NCBI GenBank assembly: GCA_960531495.1
Contig: OY482855.1
Span: forward strand, 558,001-622,000
Length of the DNA stretch: 64,000 nucleotides
Source: Zeus faber
Taxonomy: Eukaryota; Chordata; Actinopteri; Zeiformes; Zeidae
Direction: 5' to 3'
This document shows positions 11,578 to 22,301 of this stretch, piece by piece. The notes below the pieces were generated by a model. That model ran no database searches. It worked only from the letters and a program-made list of their open reading frames with translations, and had not been told where the DNA came from. A program made the position numbers and the translations under genes. Each line of letters starts with the position of its first letter. Position 1 is the first letter of the stretch.

Positions 11578-11588
11578 GGGATCGAACC
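11578..11588 (-). promoter_or_regulatory. SINE pol III box B
   Basis: The minus strand reads GGTTCGATCCC, matching the tRNA box B consensus GGTTCGANNCC. It is about 34 bp downstream of box A, a usual tRNA-type spacing. Confidence 0.85.
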
Positions 11589-11621
11589 AGCAACCATTAG
11601 ATTACTAGACGACTAGCTCTA

Positions 11622-11633
11622 CCTCCTGAGCTA
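11622..11633 (-). promoter_or_regulatory. SINE pol III box A
   Basis: The minus strand reads TAGCTCAGGAGG, close to the tRNA box A consensus TRGCNNAGYNGG. It lies near the 5' end of the tRNA-like head. Transcription, if any, would run toward lower coordinates. Confidence 0.8.
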
Positions 11634-12579
11634 CCATCCCCCGAATGAAAGAAAGATTGAAAGATTGACAGAAAGAATGACAGAAAGATTGAAAGATTGA
11701 AATATTGAAAGAAAGAATGAAAAAAAGATTGAAAGACTGAAAGAAAGAATGAAAGAAAGATTGAAAGATTAAACAATTAAAGTTTGCAAGAAAGATTGAA
11801 AAAAGAAAGATTGAAAGAAAGAATGAAAAAAAGATTGATAGATAGATGGATAGAAAGATTGAAAGAAAGAAAGATTGAAAGAATAACAAAAGAAAGATTG
11901 AAAGATTGGAAGAAATATTGAAAGATAGAAAAATTGAAAGTAAGAAAGATTGAAAGAAAAAATTAAAGAAAGATTGAAAGATTGAAATATTGAAAGAAAG
12001 AATGAAAGAAAGATTGAAAGATTGAAAGAAAGATTGAAAGAAAGATTGAAAGATTGAAAGATTGAAATAAAGATTGAAAGTTTGAAAGAAAGATTGAAAG
12101 AAAGATTTAAAGAAAGAAAGATTGAAAGAAATATTGAAAGAAAGATTGAAAGATTGAAAGAAAGATTGAAAGAAAGAATGAAAGAAAGATTGAAAGATTG
12201 AAAGATTGAAATAAAGAATGAAAGTTTGAAAGAAAGATTGAAAGAAAGATTTTAAGAAAGAAAGATTGAAAGATTGAAAGATTGAAAGAAATATTGAAAG
12301 AAAGATTGAAAGATTGAAAGAAAGATTGAAAGAAAGAATGAAAGAAAGATTGAAAGAAAGATTGAAAGAAAGATTGAAAGAAAGATTGAAAGACTGAAGG
12401 AAAGAATGAAAGAAAGATTGAAAGAAAGATTGAAAGAAAGAAATATTGAAAGTAAGATTGAAAGATTGAATGATTGAAAGAAAGACTGAAAGATAGATTG
12501 AAAGATTGAAGATTGAAAGATTGAAAGAAAGATTGAAAGAAAGATTGAACGACTGAAAGATTGAAAGAAAGATTGAAAG

Positions 12580-12598
12580 TTTGAAACAAATTTTCAAA
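12580..12598. repeat. 19-bp inverted-repeat marker (first of 13 copies)
   Basis: TTTGAAACAAATTTTCAAA has perfect 7-bp arms (TTTGAAA / TTTCAAA) and a 5-bp loop. Identical copies start at 12580, 17108, 19783, 22302, 24821, 26341, 28872, 33231, 40019, 46986, 54513, 59025 and 61562. Paralogous sites with the same flanks but without the inverted repeat (TTTGAAAGAAAGATTGAAAG) are at 9918 and 10401. The marker is therefore a derived, multi-base change that was later amplified with its block. Confidence 0.92.
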
Positions 12599-15500
12599 GA
12601 CTGAAAGAAAGAATGAAAGAAAGATTGAAAGAAAGATTGAAAAAAGAAAGATTGAAAGAAAATTTGAAAGAAAGATTTAAAGAAAGAATGAAAGAAAGAT
12701 TGAAAGATTCAACAAATGAAAGAATGATTGCAATAAAGATTAAAAAAAGAAAGATTGAAAGAAAATTTGAAAGTATGATTGAAGAAGGAATGAAAGAAAG
12801 ATTGAATGAAAAATTGAAAGACAGAAAGATTGAAAGAAAGAATGAAAGAAAGATTGAAAGATTCAACAATTGAAAGAAAGATTGCAAGTAAGATTTAAAA
12901 AAGGAAGATTGAAAGAAAGAATGAAAGAATGAAAGAAAGATTGAAAGATTGAAAGAAAGAAAGATTGAAAGATTGAATGATTGAAAGAAAGACTGAAAGA
13001 AAGATTGAAAGATTCAAAAATTGAAAGAAAGATTGCAAGAAAGATTGAAAAAAGAAGGATTGAAAGAAAGAATGAAAGAAATATTGAAAGAAAGAAAGAT
13101 TGAAAGAAATAACAAAAGAAAGATTGAAAGAAAGAATGAAAGAAAGATTGAAAGATAGATGGAAAGAAAGATTGGAATAAAGATAGAAAAATTGAAATTA
13201 AGAAAGAATGAAAGAAAGATTGAAAGATTGAAATATTGAAAGAAAGAATGAAAGAAAGATTGAAAGATTGAAAGATTGAAAGATTGAAATAAAGATTAAA
13301 AGTTTGAAAGAAAGATTGAAAGAAAGATTTAAAGAAAGAAAGATTGAAAGTAAGAAAGATTGAAAGAAATATTGAAAGAAAGATTGAAAAAAAGAAAGAT
13401 TGAAAGAAAGATTGAAAGAAAGATTGAAAGACTGATGGAAAGAATGAAATAAAGATTGAAAGAAAGATTGAAAGAAAGAAATATTGAAGGAAAGATTAAA
13501 GATTGAATGATTGAAAGAAAGACTGAAAGAAAGATTGACGGACAGAAGGATTGAAAGAAAGAATGAAAGAAAGATTGAAAGAAAGAATGAAAGAAAGATT
13601 GAAAGATTGAAATATTGAAAGAAAGAATGAAAGAAAGACTGAAAGATTGAAAGAAAGATTGAAAGAAAGATTGAAAGATTGAAATATTTAAAGAAAGATT
13701 GAAAGAAAGAATGAAAGAACAATTGAAAGAAAGAATGAAAGACTGAAAGAAAAATTGAAAGATTGAAAGAAAGAATGAAAGAACGATTGAAAGATTGAAA
13801 GATTGAAAGATTGAAAGAAAGAATGAAAGAAAGATTGAAAGAAAGATGGAAAGAAAGATTGAAAGAAAGAAAGATTGAAAGAAATAATAAAAGAAAGATT
13901 GAACGATTGGAAGAAATATTGAAAGATAGAAAAATTGAAAGTAAGAAAGATTGAAAGAAAGAATGAAAGAAAGATTGAAAGATTGAAAGAAAGAATGAAA
14001 GAAAGATTGAAAGATTGAAATATTGAAAGAAAGAATGAAAGAAAGACTGAAAGATTGAAAGAAAGATTGAAAGAAAGATTGAAAGATTGAAATATTTAAA
14101 GAAAGATTGAAAGAGAGAATGAAAGAACAATTGAAAGAAAGAATGAAAGAATGAAAGAAAAATTGAAAGATTGAAAGAAAGAATGAAAGAACGATTGAAA
14201 GATTGAAAGATTGAAAGATTGAAAGATTGAAAGAAAGAATGAAAGAAAGATTGAAAGAAAGATGGAAAGAAAGATTGAAAGAAAGAAAGATTGAAAGAAA
14301 TAATAAAAGAAAGATTGAACGATTGGAAGACATTTTGAAAGATAGAAAAATTGAAAGTAAGAAAGATTGAAAAAAAGAATGAAAGAAAGATTGAAAGATT
14401 GACAGAAAGAATGACAGAAAGATTGAAAGATTGAAATATTGAAAGAAAGAATGAAAAAAAGATTGAAAGACTGAAAGAAAGAATGAAAGAAAGATTGAAA
14501 GATTAAACAATTGAAAGAAAGTTTGCAAGAAAGATTGAAAAAAGAAAGATTGAAAGAAAGAATGAAAAAAAGATTGATAGATAGATGGATAGAAAGATTG
14601 AAAGAAAGAAAGATTGAAAGAATAACAAAAGAAAGATTGAAAGATTGGAAGAAATATTGAAAGATAGAAAAATTGAATGTAAGAAAGATTGAAAGAAAAA
14701 ATTAAAGAAAGATTGAAAGATTGAAAGAAAGAATGAAAGAAAGGTTGAAAGATTGTAATATTGAAAGAAAGAATGAAAGAAAGATTGAAAGATTGAAAGA
14801 AAGATTGAAAGAAAGATTGAAAGATTGAAAGATTGAAATAAAGATTGAAAGTTTGAAAGAAAGATTGAAAGAAAGATTTAAAGAAAGAAAGATTGAAAGA
14901 AATATTGAAAGATTGAAAGAAAGATTGAAAGAAAGAATGAAAGAAAGATTGAAAGATTGAAAGATTGAAATAAAGAATGAAAGTTTGAAAGAAAGATTGA
15001 AAGAAAGATTTTAAGAAAGAAAGATTGAAAGATTGAAAGATTGAAAGAAATATTGAAAGAAAGATTGAAAGATTGAAAGAAAGATTGAAAGAAAGAATGA
15101 AAGAAAGATTGAAAGAAAGATTGAAAGAAAGATTGAAAGAAAGATTGAAAGAAAGATTGAACGACTGAAAGATTGAAAGAAAGATTGAAAGTTTGAAAGA
15201 AAGATTGAAAGACTGAAAGAAATAATGAAAGAAAGATTGAAAGAAAGAATGAAAGAAAGATTGAAAGAAAGATGGATAGATAGATTGAAAGAAAGAAAGA
15301 TTGAAAGAAATAACAAAACAAAGATTGAAAGAAATAATGAAAGAAAGATTGAACGATTGGAAGAAATATTGAAAGATAGAAAAATTGAAAGTAAGAAAGA
15401 TTGAAAGAAAGAATGAAAGAAAGATTGAAAGATTGAAAGAAAGAATGAAAGAAAGATTGAAAGATTGAAATATTGAAAGAAAGAATGAAAGAAAGACTGA

Positions 15501-17107
15501 AAGATTGAAAGAAAGATTGAAAGAAAGATTGAAAGATTGAAATATTTAAAGAAAAATTGAAAGAAAGAATGAAAGAACAATTGAAAGAAAGAATGAAAGA
15601 CTGAAAGAAAAATTGAAAGATTGAAAGAAAGAATGAAAGAACAATTGAAAGATTGAAAGATTGAAAGATTGAAAGAAAGAATGAAAGAAAGATTGAAAGA
15701 AAGATGGAAAGAAAGATTGAAAGAAAGAAAGATTGAAAGAAATAATAAAAGAAAGATTGAACGATTGGAAGAAATATTGAAAGATAGAAAAATTGAAAGT
15801 AAGAAAGATTGAAAGAAAGAATGAAAGAAAGATTGAAAGATTGAAAGAAAGAATGAAAGAAAGATTGAAAGATTGAAATATTGAAAGAAAGAATGAAAGA
15901 AAGACTGAAAGATTGAAAGAAAGATTGAAAGAAAGATTGAAAGATTGAAATATTTAAAGAAAGATTGAAAGAAAGAATGAAAGAACAATTGAAAGAAAGA
16001 ATGAAAGAATGAAAGAAAAATTGAAAGATTGAAAGAAAGAATGAAAGAACGATTGAAAGATTGAAAGATTGAAAGAAAGAATGAAAGAAAGATTGAAAGA
16101 AAGATGGAAAGAAAGATTGAAAGAAAGAAAGATTGAAAGAAATAACAAAAGAAAGATTGAACGATTGGAAGACATTTTGAAAGATAGAAAAATTGAAAGT
16201 AAGAAAGATTGAAAGAAAGAATGAAAGAAAGATTGAAAGATTGACAGAAAGAATGACAGAAAGATTGAAAGATTGAAATATTGAAAGAAAGAATGAAAAA
16301 AAGATTGAAAGACTGAAAGAAAGAATGAAAGAAAGATTGAAAGATTAAACAATTAAAGTTTGCAAGAAAGATTGAAAAAAGAAAGATTGAAAGAAAGAAT
16401 GAAAAAAAGATTGATAGATAGATGGATAGAAAGATTGAAAGAAAGAAAGATTGAAAGAATAACAAAAGAAAGATTGAAAGATTGGAAGAAATATTGAAAG
16501 ATAGAAAAATTGAAAGTAAGAAAGATTGAAAGAAAAAATTAAAGAAAGATTGAAAGATTGAAATATTGAAAGAAAGAATGAAAGAAAGATTGAAAGATTG
16601 AAAGAAAGATTGAAAGAAAGATTGAAAGATTGAAAGATTGAAATAAAGATTGAAAGTTTGAAAGAAAGATTGAAAGAAAGATTTAAAGAAAGAAAGATTG
16701 AAAGAAATATTGAAAGAAAGATTGAAAGATTGAAAGAAAGATTGAAAGAAAGAATGAAAGAAAGATTGAAAGATTGAAAGATTGAAATAAAGAATGAAAG
16801 TTTGAAAGAAAGATTGAAAGAAAGATTTTAAGAAAGAAAGATTGAAAGATTGAAAGATTGAAAGAAATATTGAAAGAAAGATTGAAAGATTGAAAGAAAG
16901 ATTGAAAGAAAGATTGAAAGACTGAAGGAAAGAATGAAAAAAAGATTGAAAGAAAGATTGAAAGAAAGAAATATTGAAAGTAAGATTGAAAGATTGAATG
17001 ATTGAAAGAAAGACTGAAAGATAGATTGAAAGATTGAAGATTGAAAGATTGAAAGAAAGATTGAAAGAAAGATCTAACGACTGAAAGATTGAAAGAAAGA
17101 TTGAAAG
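12580..17107. repeat. Higher-order block 1 (4528 bp)
   Basis: This runs from the first to the second 19-bp marker. It contains the GATTCAACAATTG and GATTGACGGACAG words in its first part and 408-type modules (headers at 13901, 14317, 15351, 15759, 16159). Its right-hand ~3 kb is collinear with ~51.5-54.5 kb (offset ~37.4 kb, with 28 bp net difference). The stretch 15351-17107 corresponds to 10560-12579, but without the SINE. Confidence 0.8.
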
Positions 17108-19782
17108 TTTGAAACAAATTTTCAAAGACTGAAAGAAAGAATGAAAGAAAGATTGAAAGAAAGATTGAAAAAAGAAAGATTGAAAGAAAATTTGAAAGAA
17201 AGATTTAAAGAAGGAATGAAAGAAAGATTGAATGAAATATTGAAAGACAGAAAGATTGAAAGAAACAATGAAAGAAAGATTGAAAGATTAAAAGAAAGAA
17301 TGAAAGAAAGATTGAAAAATTGAAAGATTGAAAGAAAGATTGAAATAAAGATTGAAAGTTTGAAAGAAAGATTGAAAGAAAGATTTAAAGAAAGAAAGAT
17401 TGAAAGAAATATTGAAAGAAAGATTGAAAGATTGAAAGAAAGATTGAAAGAAAGAATGAAAGAAAGATTGAAAGATTGAAAGATTGAAATAAAGAATGAA
17501 AGTTTGAAAGAAAGATTGAAAGAAAGATTTTAAGAAAGAAAGATTGAAAGATTGAAAGATTGAAAGAAATATTGAAAGAAAGATTGAAAGATTGAAAGAA
17601 AGATTGAAAGAAAGAATGAAAGAAAGATTGAAAGAAAGATTGAAAGAAAGATTGAAAGAAAGATTGAAAGAAAGATTGAACGACTGAAAGATTGAAAGAA
17701 AGATTGAAAGTTTGAAAGAAAGATTGAAAGACTGAAAGAAATAATGAAAGAAAGATTGAAAGAAAGAATGAAAGAAAGATTGAAAGAAAGATGGATAGAT
17801 AGATTGAAAGAAAGAAAGATTGAAAGAAATAACAAAAAAAAGATTGAAAGAAATAATGAAAGAAAGATTGAACGATTGGAAGAAATATTGAAAGATAGAA
17901 AAATTGAAAGTAAGAAAGATTGAAAGAAAGAATGAAAGAAAGATTGAAAGATTGAAATATTGAAAGAAAGAATGAAAGAAAGACTGAAAGATTGAAAGAC
18001 AGATTGAAAGAAAGATTGAAAGATTGAAATATTTAAAGAAAAATTGAAAGAAAGAATGAAAGAACAATTGAAAGAAAGAATGAAAGACTGAAAGAAAAAT
18101 TGAAAGATTGAAAGAAAGAATGAAAGAACAATTGAAAGATTGAAAGATTGAAAGATTGAAAGAAAGAATGAAAGAAAGATTGAAAGAAAGATGGAAAGAA
18201 AGATTGAAAGAAAGAAAGATTGAAAGAAATAATAAAAGAAAGATTGAACGATTGGAAGAAATATTGAAAGATAGAAAAATTGAAAGTAAGAAAGATTGAA
18301 AGAAAGAATGAAAGAAAGATTGAAAGATTGAAAGAAAGAATGAAAGAAAGATTGAAAGATTGAAATATTGAAAGAAAGAATGAAAGAAAGACTGAAAGAT
18401 TGAAAGAAAGATTGAAAGAAAGATTGAAAGATTGAAATATTTAAGGAAAGATTGAAAGAAAGAATGAAAGAACAATTGAAAGAAAGAATGAAAGAATGAA
18501 AGAAAAATTGAAAGATTGAAAGAAAGAATGAAAGAACGATTGAAAGATTGAAAGATTGAAAGATTGAAAGAAAGAATGAAAGAAAGATTGAAAGAAAGAT
18601 GGAAAGAAAGATTGAAAGATTGAAATATTTAAGGAAAGATTGAAAGAAAGAATGAAAGAACAATTGAAAGAAAGAATGAAAGAATGAAAGAAAAATTGAA
18701 AGATTGAAAGAAAGAATGAAAGAACGATTGAAAGATTGAAAGATTGAAAGAAAGAATGAAAGAAAGATTGAAAGAAAGATGGAAAGAAAGATTGAAAGAA
18801 AGAAAGATTGAAAGAAATAACAAAAGAAAGATTGAACGATTGGAAGACATTTTGAAAGATAGAAAAATTGAAAGTAAGAAAGATTGAAAGAAAGAATGAA
18901 AGAAAGATTGAAAGATTGACAGAAAGAATGACAGAAAGATTGAAAGATTGAAATATTGAAAGAAAGAATGAAAAAAAGATTGAAAGACTGAAAGAAAGAA
19001 TGAAAGAAAGATTGAAAGATTAAACAATTAAAGTTTGCAAGAAAGATTGAAAAAAGAAAGATTGAAAGAAAGAATGAAAAAAAGATTGATAGATAGATGG
19101 ATAGAAAGATTGAAAGAAAGAAAGATTGAAAGAATAACAAAAGAAAGATTGAAAGATTGGAAGAAATATTGAAAGATAGAAAAATTGAAAGTAAGAAAGA
19201 TTGAAAGAAAAAATTAAAGAAAGATTGAAAGATTGAAATATTGAAAGAAAGAATGAAAGAAAGATTGAAAGATTGAAAGAAAGATTGAAAGAAAGATTGA
19301 AAGATTGAAAGATTGAAATAAAGATTGAAAGTTTGAAAGAAAGATTGAAAGAAAGATTTAAAGAAAGAAAGATTGAAAGAAATATTGAAAGAAAGATTGA
19401 AAGATTGAAAGAAAGATTGAAAGAAAGAATGAAAGAAAGATTGAAAGATTGAAAGATTGAAATAAAGAATGAAAGTTTGAAAGAAAGATTGAAAGAAAGA
19501 TTTTAAGAAAGAAAGATTGAAAGATTGAAAGATTGAAAGAAATATTGAAAGAAAGATTGAAAGATTGAAAGAAAGATTGAAAGAAAGATTGAAAGACTGA
19601 AGGAAAGAATGAAAAAAAGATTGAAAGAAAGATTGAAAGAAAGAAATATTGAAAGTAAGATTGAAAGATTGAATGATTGAAAGAAAGACTGAAAGATAGA
19701 TTGAAAGATTGAAGATTGAAAGATTGAAAGAAAGATTGAAAGAAAGATCTAACGACTGAAAGATTGAAAGAAAGATTGAAAG
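17108..19782. repeat. Higher-order block 2, class I (2675 bp), with a 188-bp internal duplication
   Basis: It belongs to the same class as blocks 3 and 6; none of the three has the GATTCAACAATTG word. Header distances are 762, 376, 588 and 949 bp. The 588-bp step replaces 408 in the sister blocks because TTTAAGGAAAG and its surroundings occur twice (18440 and 18628, 188 bp apart). Confidence 0.82.
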
Positions 19783-22301
19783 TTTGAAACAAATTTTCAA
19801 AGACTGAAAGAAAGAATGAAAGAAAGATTGAAAGAAAGATTGAAAAAAGAAAGATTGAAAGAAAATTTGAAAGAAAGATTTAAAGAAGGAATGAAAGAAA
19901 GATTGAATGAAATATTGAAAGACAGAAAGATTGAAAGAAACAATGAAAGAAAGATTGAAAGATTAAAAGAAAGAATGAAAGAAAGATTGAAAAATTGAAA
20001 GATTGAAAGAAAGATTGAAATAAAGATTGAAAGTTTGAAAGAAAGATTGAAAGAAAGATTTAAAGAGGGAAAGATTGAAAGAAATATTGAAAGAAAGATT
20101 GAAAGATTGAAAGAAAGATTGAAAGAAAGAATGAAAGAAAGATTGAAAGATTGAAAGATTGAAATAAAGAATGAAAGTTTGAAAGAAAGATTGAAAGAAA
20201 GATTTTAAGAAAGAAAGATTGAAAGATTGAAAGATTGAAAGAAATATTGAAAGAAAGATTGAAAGATTGAAAGAAAGATTGAAAGAAAGAATGAAAGAAA
20301 GATTGAAAGAAAGATTGAAAGAAAGATTGAAAGAAAGATTGAACGACTGAAAGATTGAAAGAAAGATTGAAAGTTTGAAAGAAAGATTGAAAGACTGAAA
20401 GAAATAATGAAAGAAAGATTGAAAGAAAGAATGAAAGAAAGATTGAAAGAAAGATGGATAGATAGATTGAAAGAAAGAAAGATTGAAAGAAATAACAAAA
20501 AAAAGATTGAAAGAAATAATGAAAGAAAGATTGAACGATTGGAAGAAATATTGAAAGATAGAAAAATTGAAAGTAAGAAAGATTGAAAGAAAGAATGAAA
20601 GAAAGATTAGAAGATTGAAATATTGAAAGAAAGAATGAAAGAAAGACTGAAAGATTGAAAGACAGATTGAAAGAAAGATTGAAAGATTGAAATATTTAAA
20701 GAAAAATTGAAAGAAAGAATGAAAGAACAATTGAAAGAAAGAATGAAAGACTGAAAGAAAAATTGAAAGATTGAAAGAAAGAATGAAAGAACAATTGAAA
20801 GATTGAAAGATTGAAAGATTGAAAGAAAGAATGAAAGAAAGATTGAAAGAAAGATGGAAAGAAAGATTGAAAGAAAGAAAGATTGAAAGAAATAATAAAA
20901 GAAAGATTGAACGATTGGAAGAAATATTGAAAGATAGAAAAATTGAAAGTAAGAAAGATTGAAAGAAAGAATGAAAGAAAGATTGAAAGATTGAAAGAAA
21001 GAATGAAAGAAAGATTGAAAGATTGAAATATTGAAAGAAAGAATGAAAGAAAGACTGAAAGATTGAAAGAAAGATTGAAAGAAAGATTGAAAGATTGAAA
21101 TATTTAAGGAAAGATTGAAAGAAAGAATGAAAGAACAATTGAAAGAAAGAATGAAAGAATGAAAGAAAAATTGAAAGATTGAAAGAAAGAATGAAAGAAC
21201 GATTGAAAGATTGAAAGATTGAAAGATTGAAAGAAAGAATGAAAGAAAGATTGAAAGAAAGATGGAAAGAAAGATTGAAAGAAAGAAAGATTGAAAGAAA
21301 TAACAAAAGAAAGATTGAACGATTGGAAGACATTTTGAAAGATAGAAAAATTGAAAGTAAGAAAGATTGAAAGAAAGAATGAAAGAAAGATTGAAAGATT
21401 GACAGAAAGAATGACAGAAAGATTGAAAGATTGAAATATTGAATGAAAGAATGAAAAAAAGATTGAAAGACTGAAAGAAAGAATGAAAGAAAGATTGAAA
21501 GATTAAACAATTAAAGTTTGCAAGAAAGATTGAAAAAAGAAAGATTGAAAGAAAGAATGAAAAAAAGATTGATAGATAGATGGATAGAAAGATTGAAAGA
21601 AAGAAAGATTGAAAGAATAACAAAAGAAAGATTGAAAGATTGGAAGAAATATTGAAAGATAGAAAAATTGAAAGTAAGAAAGATTGAAAGAAAAAATTAA
21701 AGAAAGATTGAAAGATTGAAATATTGAAAGAAAGAATGAAAGAAAGATTGAAAGATTGAAAGAAAGATTGAAAGAAAGATTGAAAGATTGAAAGATTGAA
21801 ATAAAGATTGAAAGTTTGAAAGAAAGATTGAAAGAAAGATTTAAAGAAAGAAAGATTGAAAGAAATATTGAAAGAAAGATTGAAAGATTGAAAGAAAGAT
21901 TGAAAGAAAGAATGAAAGAAAGATTGAAAGATTGAAAGATTGAAATAAAGAATGAAAGTTTGAAAGAAAGATTGAAAGAAAGATTTTAAGAAAGAAAGAT
22001 TGAAAGATTGAAAGATTGAAAGAAATATTGAAAGAAAGATTGAAAGATTGAAAGAAAGATTGAAAGAAAGAATGAAAGAAAGATTGAAAGAAAGATTGAA
22101 AGAAAGATTGAAAGACTGAAGGAAAGAATGAAAAAAAGATTGAAAGAAAGATTGAAAGAAAGAAATATTGAAAGTAAGATTGAAAGATTGAATGATTGAA
22201 AGAAAGACTGAAAGATAGATTGAAAGATTGAAGATTGAAAGATTGAAAGAAAGATTGAAAGAAAGATTGAACGACTGAAAGATTGAAAGAAAGATTGAAA
22301 G
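19783..22301. repeat. Higher-order block 3, class I (2519 bp)
   Basis: It is collinear with block 6. Header distances are 749, 377, 408 and 985 bp, against 762, 376, 408 and 985 in block 6, so the whole 12-bp length difference lies in the first two intervals. Private changes include AAAGAGGGAAAG near 20065 and GATTAGAAGATTG near 20607. Confidence 0.85.

Larger units (their letters stand above)
11440..11642 (-). mobile_element. tRNA-derived SINE, V-SINE-like, complete-looking
   Basis: The 203-bp element reads on the minus strand. From its 5' end (right) it has a tRNA-like head with box A and box B, then a central part with TGTCCTTGAGCAAGACACTT, then a 3' part with GTCGCTTTGGATAAAAGCG, and a short tail in which AAATG recurs (CTAAATGACTAAATGTAA). 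These central and 3' segments are very common in teleost SINEs; I assign V-SINE-like from memory without a database. It encodes no protein and would need a partner LINE for movement. The flanks show GAAT at 11436-11439 and 11643-11646. Removing the element and one GAAT restores the sequence of the empty module copies, so this is a clean 4-bp target duplication. It is the only non-satellite, non-array sequence in the window. Confidence 0.9.
10560..11783. repeat. 408-bp module, three copies in tandem (third split by the SINE)
   Basis: The module header GAACGATTGGAAGA starts at 10560, 10968 and 11376, exactly 408 bp apart (34 x 12). Each header is followed by GATAGAAAAATTGAAAGTAAG. The third differs in the header (GAAGACATTTTG instead of GAAGAAATATTG). 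The end given is one module length plus nothing for the 207 bp of SINE and target duplication, so it is nominal. Later header pairs are 400, 408 or 416 bp apart, for example 15351/15759/16159, 13901/14317, 27479/27887 and 38566/38982. Confidence 0.85.

Noticed and set aside
11570-11642. Functional tRNA gene on the minus strand
   Set aside because: Box A and box B are good, but the sequence continues directly into SINE central and 3' segments, and I see no convincing full cloverleaf. It is the head of a SINE.
11834-11852. GATA microsatellite of the sex-chromosome-linked kind
   Set aside because: Only two or three GATA units occur (GATAGATAGATGGATAG), and they recur solely as part of the block sequence. 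That is too short for any such inference.
12855-12875. Short inverted repeats at GATTCAACAATTGAA and GATTCAAAAATTGAA as special structures
   Set aside because: Because TTGAA occurs about every 8-12 bp, any single G-to-C change to TTCAA makes a short inverted repeat automatically. Sister copies reading GATTAAACAATTG or GATTGAAAAATTG support simple point change. They are kept only as block markers.
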